From positions 14,321 to 21,400 of the forward strand of contig DNYS01000035.1 of the NCBI GenBank assembly GCA_003506735.1: a stretch of DNA of 7,080 nt, read 5' to 3'. Below, one piece after another: positions 1 through 6,037 of this stretch. Source of the stretch: Nitrospinota bacterium. Its GTDB lineage: Bacteria > UBA8248. The notes under the pieces are model-generated. The model worked only from the letters and a program-made list of their open reading frames with translations, was not told the DNA's origin and searched no databases. How positions within the stretch are numbered: position 1 is the first letter of the stretch; the number at the start of each line of letters is the position of its first letter. The position numbers and the translations under genes were made by a program.

Positions 1-855
1 GGCATCGTCGGCCTCAAGCCCACCCACGGGCGGGTGAGCATCCGGGGGATCTGCCCGAACGTCCTGAGCCTGGACCATTGCGGCCCGATGACGCGCAGCG
101 CAAAAGACGCGGCGATGTTCCTGAACGTCATGGCCGGTTTCGATCCGCTGGATTCGAAAACGCGGGACGTTTCCGTGCCCGATTACACCGAGGGGATCGA
201 CAAGGGCGTCGCGGGCAGCCGGATTTTTATTTGTCCTGATTTTTACTCCAACTCCGAGGTGGACTCCGAGATCTTAGAGGCCTTCGCCCGTGCGGCGATT
301 GTGTTCCGGGATCTGGGCGCGAATATCGAGGAGGTCTCCTTCCCGAACGCCGGCCGCTTCGGGGAGCTGTTTCCCAAGATCGCCGGGCCCGAGTTCGCCG
401 CGTTTCACCGGCCGTATTACGAGGAAAACCCCGATGGCTATGGAGACGACGTGCGCGAGCGCTACGAGTGGTCGGCCCAGATTCCGCTGGACGATTATGT
501 CCACGCCATGCGGGAGCGGGTCCTGCTCCGGCGCGAGACAGCCGCGTTTTTAAAAGATGCCGACGCCATGATCATGCCCTCGGTCCCCTGCGCCGCCCCG
601 CCCATTGAAACCCTGATGGCCGAGATGAACGGGCGAGACCTTCCCTTCAGCTACCTCCACCGCCCGTTTCTCTCCTGCCACAACATGACCGGCTGCCCCT
701 CGCTGGTCGTGCCCATGGGGCTGAACAAAATCGGCCTGCCCCTTTCGCTCGACATCGTCACCGCCCCCTGGCGCGAGGCCGCCGCGCTCCGGTGCGCCCA
801 TGCCTACGAGAGTGCGACCCCGGAAATCCGGGCGCTCCGGCCGCCGGTCGGATGA
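1..855 (+). CDS. Amidase-signature family hydrolase, C-terminal part (5' truncated by window edge)
   Basis: The reading frame is open from base 1 to a TGA at 853-855 and gives 284 residues; the N-terminus lies upstream of the window. It opens with GIVGLKPTHGRVS, the block that in amidase-signature enzymes follows directly after the catalytic Ser-Ser-Lys motifs, so the catalytic residues themselves are not visible here. LDHCGPMTRSAKDAA (about residues 24-38) is the usual next conserved block. The region DADAMIMPSVPCAAPP and the C-terminal NMTGCPSLVVPMG also match the family. Such enzymes hydrolyse amide bonds, and GatA uses the same fold. The real substrate cannot be read from this fragment; a stand-alone amidase is more likely than GatA because no gatB or gatC neighbour is seen. 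A 37-nt gap to the next plus-strand gene suggests co-transcription. Confidence 0.9.
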   Translation, partial: GIVGLKPTHGRVSIRGICPNVLSLDHCGPMTRSAKDAAMFLNVMAGFDPLDSKTRDVSVPDYTEGIDKGVAGSRIFICPDFYSNSEVDSEILEAFARAAIVFRDLGANIEEVSFPNAGRFGELFPKIAGPEFAAFHRPYYEENPDGYGDDVRERYEWSAQIPLDDYVHAMRERVLLRRETAAFLKDADAMIMPSVPCAAPPIETLMAEMNGRDLPFSYLHRPFLSCHNMTGCPSLVVPMGLNKIGLPLSLDIVTAPWREAAALRCAHAYESATPEIRALRPPVG

Positions 856-892
856 GCCCAGCTCCAATTCCTTTTTCTTGAAGAGGCGTCCC

Positions 893-1435
893 ATGAACGA
901 TAAGCCCCTCCTCCACCGCGACATGAGCACCGCCCCCGGCGAGCGGGTGATCGACAAACCCGAGCTCCCCCGGCAGGGCCTTCTGGTCAAGCAGTTCGCC
1001 GACACCGAGGCGCCCCCGGGCTCCCAGCTCAAGGTCGGCCGACACCGCCACTTCGAGGTCATGTGCGACGAGCCCGCCGATCTGGGCGGAAAGGACGAGC
1101 ACCCCCAGCCCCTCACCTACATCTGCATGGGAGTCGGCTTCTGACTGCTCACCCAACTCTCGCGGTACGCGAGCATGATGAAAATCGAATACAAGAGCAG
1201 CAAGGTCCGCGTCGAGATGGACTACCTTCTCTCCGGCTCCGTCCTGAGGGGCACCGTGAAAGCCGAATGCCTCGAAACCCGGACGTGCTTCACCGTCGAA
1301 TCCGACGCCCCCGAGGAGCGCGTCCTCGCCCTCATCAAAAACGCCAAGCAGGGGTGTTTCGCTGAAGCCATGGTCCAGGCCGCCATCCCGCTCAAAAGCG
1401 AGATCAAGCTCAACGGGAAGGTGATTAGTATCTAG
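893..1435 (+). CDS. OsmC-like peroxiredoxin, selenoprotein (UGA at 1142-1144 read as Sec84)
   Basis: One continuous frame runs from ATG 893 (AAGAGG six bases upstream) to TAG 1433-1435, giving 180 residues if the in-frame TGA at 1142-1144 is selenocysteine. The part before TGA has the OsmC block DEPADLGGKDEHPQPLTY (59-76). TGA then falls in GVGF-U-LLTQLSRYA, where OsmC proteins have the first, peroxidatic cysteine of the central helix. The part after TGA continues the fold, with the second catalytic cysteine at C155 in NAKQGCFAEAM. OsmC/Ohr proteins reduce organic hydroperoxides with this Cys pair, so a Sec/Cys pair is expected to do the same in the cytoplasm. Neither half is a full domain alone (83 and 86 residues), while the joined length is normal for the family. 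A SECIS-like hairpin follows the TGA. The alternative is a nonsense mutation, but the exact position at the catalytic residue argues against it. Exact substrate unknown. Confidence 0.88.
1142..1181 (+). promoter_or_regulatory. Sec UGA codon and putative bacterial SECIS of the OsmC-like gene
   Basis: After the UGA at 1142-1144 there is a perfect hairpin with 6-bp arms CTCGCG (1159-1164) and CGCGAG (1168-1173) and loop GUA. Read as a 5-bp stem, the loop is GGUAC. The first loop base G1165 lies 20 nt after the UGA. Weaker lower pairing is possible between 1149-1155 and 1176-1181. Bacterial SECIS elements are hairpins just 3' of the UGA, with a small apical loop that has G at one of its first positions; this binds SelB. 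The match is by geometry only and has not been folded by program. Confidence 0.72.
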
Positions 1436-1543
1436 CGCCGGCCCGGCCCGATACTTCCGCACGACCCCCGGCGTCCCGCCATCCGGGTGCAATGGATATC
1501 CGTGTGTGATCATATTGATGAAATCTGATGGGTATCCCCCCCC

Positions 1544-1870
1544 TCACTCAAGCAAGATGGCTATCTTCGCGGCGATTTCCTCGAGGACGGCCTTGGGGGC
1601 GTGGGCGGCGAATTCGGGGCGGCGGGAGCGCCAGTCGAGGCTTTGGGGCCGGTCGGCGAGGACCGCTCCGGCGATGCCCAGGCTGCCGGGGAGGAGCACC
1701 TCGAACGGATAGCCCCCGGGGGTTTGAATAATGGGACAGGCGAGCGCAAGGCCGGTGGCGCAGTTGTAGGCCCGGGGCGAGACGATGAGCGCCGGGGCCC
1801 GGCCGCGCTGTCCGGCGCCCCCATCCAGGAAGAGGATGTCGCCGCGATCCGGGACGAGACCGGATCTCAT
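1544..1870 (-). CDS. MazF/PemK-type toxin, atypical active site
   Basis: This is a 108-residue protein starting at ATG 1870-1868 and ending at 1544; its start overlaps the antitoxin stop by 4 nt (ATGA), which favours this start. PDRGDILFLD near the N-terminus, SPRAYNCATGLALACP (31-46), GYPFEVLLPG (53-62) and VLADRPQSLDW (70-80) are MazF family blocks, and the length matches (E. coli MazF is 111). MazF toxins are sequence-specific mRNA endoribonucleases neutralised by MazE. Aligned by eye to E. coli MazF, the catalytic Arg29 (in GHRP) is Ala25 here (GRAP), Thr52 is Ile48, and Glu24 is Gly. The toxin may therefore be inactive, weakened or altered in mechanism. The gene sits downstream of the antitoxin, the usual MazEF order. 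Its neighbour on the other side (the OsmC-like gene) is convergent. Confidence 0.87.
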   Translation of the reverse strand: MRSGLVPDRGDILFLDGGAGQRGRAPALIVSPRAYNCATGLALACPIIQTPGGYPFEVLLPGSLGIAGAVLADRPQSLDWRSRRPEFAAHAPKAVLEEIAAKIAILLE

Positions 1871-2109
1871 CCGCCTCCCCCGCCCGTACCTCCCACGGCC
1901 GGGCCGGGAGAAGGCTCTTGGGGCAGGTTTTCGGGGGTGATGCCCGCGAGGAGATCCTCCAGCCGGTAGCCGGGCTTCCGGACCAGGAGCCCCCGGTCGT
2001 CGGTAATGATCTCCACCGGAGAGCCTTCCTTCAAGCCGAATTGCTCCGCCAGGGCGGATGGAATCCTGACGGCCAAGCTGTTTCCCCACTTTCCGATCTG
2101 GGTGGCCAC
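1867..2109 (-). CDS. MazE/AbrB-type antitoxin
   Basis: The sequence (M)ATQIGKWGNSLAVRIP followed by FGLKEGSPVEIITDDRGLLVR is the MazE-type SpoVT/AbrB swapped-hairpin DNA-binding domain. The tail after about residue 50 (YRLEDLLAGITPENLP) should be the flexible toxin-binding segment, and it ends in a Gly-rich stretch. I chose the GTG start at 2109 (80 residues). It has GGGGA eight bases upstream, it gives the N-terminus usual for the family, and the predicted transcript start near 2135 leaves a normal leader. The in-frame ATG at 2124-2122 (85 residues, the likely automatic call) has no visible ribosome binding site. The gene is first in the pair and its stop overlaps the toxin start. MazE usually represses its own promoter, and the AT-rich repeats directly upstream fit this. 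Confidence 0.88.
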   Translation of the reverse strand: MATQIGKWGNSLAVRIPSALAEQFGLKEGSPVEIITDDRGLLVRKPGYRLEDLLAGITPENLPQEPSPGPAVGGTGGGGG

Positions 2110-2133
2110 GGCAAATATCCCCATAAATAAAAA

Positions 2134-2170
2134 GTATATACAATATATATATAATTTTTATGTGCGTCAA
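2134..2170 (-). promoter_or_regulatory. Promoter and possible operator of the mazEF-type pair
   Basis: On the minus strand there is TTGACG (2170-2165), a 17-nt spacer and TATATT (2147-2142), close to the sigma-70 consensus. It lies in a strongly AT-rich patch within otherwise GC-rich DNA. The palindrome GTATATAC (2134-2141) and alternating AT repeats overlap the -10 and start region and could be the antitoxin operator. Seen by inspection only. Confidence 0.65.
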
Positions 2171-2477
2171 GGGGGCGAAAACCGGGAAATTTGAACCTGC
2201 CGGCTGCGGGACGGTGCGTTCGGGGAGGTTTGGTGGCTGGGAGGAGTGGTGCAAGGGGAGTGTGGTGGGGGGAGCTTGAGTGCGGGTATGGAAATAAATG
2301 GCCAAGGGGAAGAAGAATGGAGGATGCTTTTCCAAGACCCCGGCGGGCAACACCCCGGCGGGGGAGATGGGATGAATGAATTTCCCGCCGGGCAGGCCGG
2401 TGTAGGGGCACCGGCGCGTGTACCAGATGGTCCGATTCGAGGAGGGGCCGGGTGACCCCGGCTGGGGGTAGCGCTTT
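2171..2477. other. Non-coding region with purine-rich plus strand and GC hairpins
   Basis: No believable gene is seen on either strand; frames open here encode low-complexity Pro/Ser/His-rich or Gly/Arg-rich sequence without domains. The plus strand is clearly G/purine-rich from about 2210 to 2380. There is a direct repeat CCCCGGCGGG at 2338-2347 and 2353-2362. The second copy can pair with CCCGCCGGG at 2384-2392 (9 bp). A 7-bp hairpin follows at 2396-2415 (GCCGGTG / CACCGGC) and a 5-bp hairpin at 2448-2461 (CCGGG / CCCGG). It may hold a structured RNA or leader; no known family is recognised. Confidence 0.45.
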
Positions 2478-2504
2478 GATATTAAGATTATATAGTCCTA
2501 ATAT
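2476..2504 (+). promoter_or_regulatory. Candidate promoter of the mqnC operon
   Basis: TTGATA (2476-2481), a 17-nt spacer and TAATAT (2499-2504) point to a start near 2511 and a leader of about 100 nt before mqnC. The leader contains two GC hairpins: GGCGGG / CCCGCC at about 2523-2540, and ACGGGG / CCCCGT about 15 bases later. The -10 match is partial. Confidence 0.42.
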
Positions 2505-2505
2505 C
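2478..2505. repeat. 28-bp near-palindrome, candidate operator
   Basis: The arms GATATTA (2478-2484) and TAATATC (2499-2505) are perfect inverted repeats. The inner bases continue the symmetry to the centre at 2491/2492 with only two mismatched pairs. It is AT-rich in a GC-rich setting and overlaps promoter-like elements on both strands, so it could be a binding site for a dimeric regulator controlling mqnC. Confidence 0.6.
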
Positions 2506-2517
2506 TGGACTTGTCAA
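2487..2517 (-). promoter_or_regulatory. Strong promoter-like element pointing away from mqnC
   Basis: On the minus strand there is a consensus TTGACA (2517-2512) followed after 17 nt by TATATA (2494-2489), or after 19 nt by TATAAT (2492-2487). Its -10 lies in the near-palindrome. No gene is seen downstream until the mazE-type promoter about 320 bp away, so any transcript would be non-coding or a long leader for that pair. Confidence 0.5.
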
Positions 2518-2612
2518 CAATTGGCGGGAGGATGCCCGCCCTCGCCCGGACGGGGAAACCCCCGTATACTCCCCGCTCCATATCACCCCGGGCGACCGGA
2601 TCCGAGGAAATC

Positions 2613-3692
2613 ATGACGACGGCGACATCGGCGTTTTACGAGGCGCTGGAAAAAGCAGCCGGGGGCGAGCGGCTCTCGATGGAGGAGGGCCTGGCCCTGC
2701 TCGAGGGAGACGATCTGCCCGCCCTGGGCGCGGCGGCGGATGAGGTCCGCGCCCGAAAGCACCCCGAAGGTTTTGCCACCTACTGCATCGACCGCAACAT
2801 CAACTACACGAATGTCTGCGATGTCTATTGCACCTTCTGCGCCTTCTACCGCCCGCCCGGGGATCACCCCGAGGCCTACATCCGCACCAAGGAGGAGATT
2901 CGCCAAAAGCTGGACGAGCTCTATGCCGCTGGCGGGAAGCAGATCCTCCTCCAGGGAGGGCATCACCCGGACCTTCGGATCGAATGGTACGAAGATCTGT
3001 TCCGCTGGCTGAAGATGGAGTATCCGGATCTCCATCTCCACGCGCTGAGCCCGCCCGAGATTCACCATATCTCCAAGCTCGAGGACATGCCCTACGAGCG
3101 GGTGATCGTCCGCCTCCGGGAGGCGGGCCTCGATTCGATACCGGGCGGGGGCGGCGAGATTCTGGTGGACCGGGTCCGGCGCCAAATCGCGCGCCTCAAG
3201 GTGGATTCGGATGGCTGGCTCGACGTAATGCGCCAGGCGCACCGGCTGGGCCTTCGCTCGTCGGCGACGATGATGTTCGGCCACGTCGAAACCCCCGCCG
3301 AGCGGATCGAACACCTGGACCGCCTCCGGGAACTCCAGGACGAGACCGGCGGGTTCACGGCGTTTATCTGCTGGACGTTCCAGAACGACGGATCGGCGGC
3401 GCTCAAGGCGCAGACGGTGGGCAGCAGCGAGTATCTGCGCACCCTGGCCATCAGCCGCCTCTACCTGGACAACTTCGAGAACATCCAATCCTCCTGGGTG
3501 ACCCAGGGGATGAAGGTGGGCGAGCTTTCGCTGCGCTTCGGGGCGAACGACATGGGCTCGACCATGCTGGAGGAGAACGTGGTAAGCTCGGCGGGTACGG
3601 TCCATTGCCTGAACGAAGCCGATCTTCACCGCATGGCCGGGGCCGCGGGCTTCACCCCCCGGCGGCGAAATTTTTTCTATGAGTTGATCTGA
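2613..3692 (+). CDS. mqnC: Cyclic dehypoxanthine futalosine synthase (radical SAM, menaquinone synthesis)
   Basis: This 359-residue protein is a radical SAM enzyme of the MqnC/MqnE/CofG/CofH group. The cluster motif is C69-x3-C73-x2-C76 in VCDVYCTFCAFYR, preceded by NINYTN. QGGHHPD (114-120), HALSPPEI (143-150) and PGGGGEIL (177-184) follow, and the C-terminus has EENVVSSAG and AGF.P.RR. This combination and length fit MqnC best. MqnC cyclises dehypoxanthine futalosine in the futalosine route to menaquinone in the cytoplasm. The start at ATG 2613 has GAGGAA five bases upstream; an upstream in-frame TTG at 2511 would add 34 low-complexity residues and overlap the promoter, so it was rejected. 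It is first of a tight group with the membrane protein and the amidohydrolase. MqnE or a CofH-type enzyme is the less likely alternative. Confidence 0.92.
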   Translation: MTTATSAFYEALEKAAGGERLSMEEGLALLEGDDLPALGAAADEVRARKHPEGFATYCIDRNINYTNVCDVYCTFCAFYRPPGDHPEAYIRTKEEIRQKLDELYAAGGKQILLQGGHHPDLRIEWYEDLFRWLKMEYPDLHLHALSPPEIHHISKLEDMPYERVIVRLREAGLDSIPGGGGEILVDRVRRQIARLKVDSDGWLDVMRQAHRLGLRSSATMMFGHVETPAERIEHLDRLRELQDETGGFTAFICWTFQNDGSAALKAQTVGSSEYLRTLAISRLYLDNFENIQSSWVTQGMKVGELSLRFGANDMGSTMLEENVVSSAGTVHCLNEADLHRMAGAAGFTPRRRNFFYELI

Positions 3693-3694
3693 TC

Positions 3695-3940
3695 ATGGCT
3701 TCCTTGTCCGTCGTTCTCGGTTTAATCTTCTTATTGATCCTCCCCGGTTGGGGCGTTGCTCTCGTGATCGCCTACGCCGCCATGTGTGCGTGGGAGTCGG
3801 GCCGCCTGAGAACAAGGCTCCAGGTCAACGATTGGCGCTGGGAACATGACCTGGCCAGTCTCCGGCGCGCGGCCTACCGGTTCGGGAAGGGTCCGGGCAC
3901 GGGTTTCCTGAGGCCGCGCAAATATCATGAGCTCAGCTAG
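3695..3940 (+). CDS. Small single-span membrane protein, function unknown
   Basis: This 81-residue protein starts at an ATG two bases after the mqnC stop and overlaps the next gene by 14 nt. Residues 4-31 (LSVVLGLIFLLILPGWGV and on) form one long hydrophobic segment. The rest is basic and soluble-looking (RLRTRLQ, RRAAYRFGKG, RPRKYHEL), so by the positive-inside rule the C-terminus should be cytoplasmic. No obvious Shine-Dalgarno sequence precedes it, so translation is probably coupled to mqnC. I recognise no family. Its place between two menaquinone genes suggests, without proof, a link to that pathway or only operon packing. The TM segment and the tight spacing are the arguments that it is real. 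Confidence 0.68.
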   Translation: MASLSVVLGLIFLLILPGWGVALVIAYAAMCAWESGRLRTRLQVNDWRWEHDLASLRRAAYRFGKGPGTGFLRPRKYHELS

Positions 3941-5243
3941 CGGCCCGGAAAACGGAAACCGCGCGGAGCAGACCCCCTCTCGAAGACAAAACCTCTGGCG
4001 GGCCGATCTCGTGTGCCCGGCCGGGAGCCCGCCCATTCGCGGCGGAGCGGTCCTCACCCGGGGCGGCCGCATCGAAGCGGTGGGCCCGGAGGCGGAGGTC
4101 CGCCCCAAGGGGCCGCCGGTCCCCGATCGGAATTTCGGAAGGGCGGTTCTCGTCCCCGGTCTCGTGAACACCCACACCCACCTCGAGCTGAGCGGATTCG
4201 AGGCCGCGCGCGCGCCGATGGCCGAGTGGATCGTGGCCCTGGTCCGCGAGACGCGCGGCTGGCCGCCCCCTCTTTTTCTCTCCTCCTCCCGGCTCGGCGC
4301 GATCGCATCGTTTGGCTCGGGCGTCACCTGTGTGGGAGATATTTCGGCCTCGGGCCACAGCCGGGTGATCCTATCGTTCATGGAGATGCGCGGGGTGGTG
4401 TTCAGCGAGGTGCTGGGGCTGGCCCCCGCCGAGGCGGATTCGATTGTCCGCCAAAGGCTTCCCTCCGCGGATGGGGTGTTCGAGACTGGTGGCGAGACCG
4501 GTGGCGGGGCGGAATTTCTCAGGGATGGGGTCAGTCCCCATGCGCCCTACACGACATCGATTCCGCTCTACCGCTTGGCGCTCGAGGAGGCGCGCGGTCG
4601 GACCTGGCCCTCGGCCACCCATCTGGCCGAAAGCCCCGAAGAGGTGCGGTTCCTCAAGGACGGTGGCGGCGCGTTCGCCGAAATGCACAAAGCGTTGGAG
4701 AGCGCGGTCAACGGCTTCGATCCGCCGGGCTGCTCGCCCGTGCGCTACCTGGCCGATGCGGGGGTCCTGGAGGACATCGATCTGGCGGTCCACTGCAACC
4801 AGACGGACGAGGAGGATTGGGAGCTTCTCACGCGCGCCGGGGCGGCGGTTTGCCTGTGTCCCCGGTCGACCGCCTATTTCGGGCATCCTTTCGCCGATGC
4901 CGCCGGGATGCGGCGTGCCGGTCTCCGGCTCTGCCTCGGAACGGACAGCCGGGCGAGCAGCCCTTCGCTCTCGTTGCTCGATGAGGCGGCGGCGCTCTGG
5001 GAGGCGGACCCGGGCCTGACGGCGGATGCGCTCCTGGAAATCTGCACGGTGAACGGCGCCGGGGCCCTGGGGTTCGCGGACGAGGGGGTGGGCCGGCTGA
5101 CCTCCGGCGGGGTGGCGGATTTCGCCGTCATCGCGCCCCCGCCCGGCGCCGCGGAGGTGGCGCTCGCCGATATTTTCCGTCCCGGGGCGATTGTCCGGAC
5201 GACGGTTTCGGGCGGGATCGTCCGCTTCGACCGAGGGGATTAG
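3927..5243 (+). CDS. mqnX: Amidohydrolase, probable aminodeoxyfutalosine deaminase
   Basis: This 438-residue metal-dependent hydrolase belongs to the ATZ/TRZ-like amidohydrolase group. An N-terminal beta-sandwich part (about 22-77) leads into PGLVNTHTHLE with metal ligands H83 and H85. SPHAPY (203-208), H232 in THLAE, H289 in VHCNQTD and D340 in LGTDS complete the set for a deaminase with one divalent metal. The C-terminal GVADFAVI is typical of the family. Some futalosine-pathway organisms use such an enzyme (MqnX) to convert aminodeoxyfutalosine to futalosine; its place two genes after mqnC makes this the best guess. A guanine, S-adenosylhomocysteine or other deaminase cannot be excluded. 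The start at ATG 3927 lies inside the previous gene and has only a weak upstream GAGG, so translation is probably coupled. The first 20 residues look non-conserved. Confidence 0.8.
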   Translation: MSSASGPENGNRAEQTPSRRQNLWRADLVCPAGSPPIRGGAVLTRGGRIEAVGPEAEVRPKGPPVPDRNFGRAVLVPGLVNTHTHLELSGFEAARAPMAEWIVALVRETRGWPPPLFLSSSRLGAIASFGSGVTCVGDISASGHSRVILSFMEMRGVVFSEVLGLAPAEADSIVRQRLPSADGVFETGGETGGGAEFLRDGVSPHAPYTTSIPLYRLALEEARGRTWPSATHLAESPEEVRFLKDGGGAFAEMHKALESAVNGFDPPGCSPVRYLADAGVLEDIDLAVHCNQTDEEDWELLTRAGAAVCLCPRSTAYFGHPFADAAGMRRAGLRLCLGTDSRASSPSLSLLDEAAALWEADPGLTADALLEICTVNGAGALGFADEGVGRLTSGGVADFAVIAPPPGAAEVALADIFRPGAIVRTTVSGGIVRFDRGD

Positions 5244-5286
5244 GTTCCTCGATGGGGACTGCGGGATGGCGGCCCTTGGTTTTCAT

Positions 5287-5317
5287 CCCCCCGGGCTTGG
5301 GATTAGAATCCGGGGGG
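5287..5317. repeat. 8-bp GC inverted repeat between mqnX and the PPC gene
   Basis: CCCCCCGG (5287-5294) and CCGGGGGG (5310-5317) are perfect inverted repeats with a 15-nt loop. No T-run follows, so it is a poor intrinsic terminator. It overlaps the candidate promoter of the next gene, so it could instead affect that promoter. Confidence 0.4.
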
Positions 5318-5324
5318 CTAGAAT
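5297..5324 (+). promoter_or_regulatory. Candidate promoter of the PPC-domain gene
   Basis: TTGGGA (5297-5302), a 16-nt spacer and TAGAAT (5319-5324) lie about 90 bp before the gene. Between them and the start codon is the perfect 14-bp palindrome CATCCCGCGGGATG (5371-5384), with TCGCA/TGCGA arms outside it (5361-5365 and 5383-5387). This could be an operator. Inspection only. Confidence 0.35.
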
Positions 5325-5412
5325 AAACGGACACACGAATGGCTGGACGGTTTGAGGCGATCGCAATTTCCATCCCGCGGGATGCGAATCAATTTGAGGA
5401 GAGGAACGGTTG

Positions 5413-6036
5413 ATGGCGACAAAAAAATTCACACAAGCACAAGAGGTGATTTTCGACGAAACCGACTGGAAGAAGCGCACGCCCCGTTACGATGTGGCGG
5501 AGGCGCGCCTCGGGCGCGTGCTGACGATCCGGATGGCCCCGGGCGACGATTTGTACGGCACGACCCTGAAAATTTGCGCGGAGCGGGGGGTGAAGGCGGG
5601 CGTGATCCTCAGCGTGGCGGCGAGCCTTCGGAGGGCGACGCTTCGCAACGTATGGCAGTTTCCCAACCCCTGGCCCATCAACAACGACTGCCGCATCTTC
5701 ACTCCCATCGAGGGCCCGCTCGAGCTTCTTCAGATGAGCGGCAACATCACCCAGACCGAGGACGGCAAGCCCTATCTTCATGCCCACGTCACGATTTCGA
5801 TGGGCCGGCCCGAGGCGACCTGCTTCGGCGGCCATCTCGTCGAGGGGTGCACCATATTCAGCACCTGCGAGATGGTGCTCGCCGAGATCGAGGATCTCGC
5901 GTTTATGCGCCTGCTCGACAAGCAGACCAAGGTGGGCGAGGTGTTCGGCATTCCGGTGAACGGAAAATCCAAGGCGGAAATCAAAAAGGAAATTTCCCGG
6001 CGCAAAGCACGCCCGAACCCACACGGGAAAAAATAG
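5413..6036 (+). CDS. PPC/DUF296 domain protein
   Basis: This 207-residue protein is built around one PPC (DUF296, PD1-like) domain from about residue 35 to 165. RMAPGDDLYGTTLKICAERGVKAGVILSVAASLRRATLR is shared in pattern with the family, as are GPLELLQMSGNI (101-112), YLHAHVTIS with H123 and H125, and FGGHLVEGC with H141. These histidines are at positions where bacterial and archaeal PPC proteins can bind metal. In plants the domain is joined to AT-hooks; stand-alone bacterial forms are trimeric and mostly of unknown function. No AT-hook is seen, but the C-terminal 25 residues are very basic (KSKAEIKKEISRRKAR), which could bind nucleic acid. ATG 5413 was chosen over the overlapping TTG 5410 because GAGGA at 5401-5405 is well spaced. 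The next gene starts one base after the stop. Confidence 0.85.
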   Translation: MATKKFTQAQEVIFDETDWKKRTPRYDVAEARLGRVLTIRMAPGDDLYGTTLKICAERGVKAGVILSVAASLRRATLRNVWQFPNPWPINNDCRIFTPIEGPLELLQMSGNITQTEDGKPYLHAHVTISMGRPEATCFGGHLVEGCTIFSTCEMVLAEIEDLAFMRLLDKQTKVGEVFGIPVNGKSKAEIKKEISRRKARPNPHGKK

Positions 6037-6037
6037 A

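Noticed and set aside
1175..1435. An independent 86-residue gene starting at ATG 1175
   Set aside because: It is only the second half of the OsmC domain, has no ribosome binding site, and continues the frame of the preceding ORF through the TGA.
758..1513. Long minus-strand open frame of 251 codons opposite the OsmC-like gene
   Set aside because: It is a GC-rich shadow without domain character; the plus strand encodes the recognisable protein.
1436..1543. Intrinsic terminator between the convergent OsmC-like and MazF-type genes
   Set aside because: CGCCGG (1436-1441) and CCGGCG (1468-1473) can pair, but the loop is 26 nt and no T-run follows.
1871..2353. N-terminal extension of the MazF-type toxin in the same open frame
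   Set aside because: It is low-complexity and runs over the antitoxin gene; the toxin start at 1870 with ATGA overlap fits the family.
2511..2612. TTG start adding 34 residues to MqnC
   Set aside because: The added residues do not look conserved, it begins in the promoter region, and ATG 2613 has a good ribosome binding site.
2583..3629. 348-codon minus-strand open frame opposite mqnC
   Set aside because: It is a shadow of the mqnC codon pattern with no recognisable motif.
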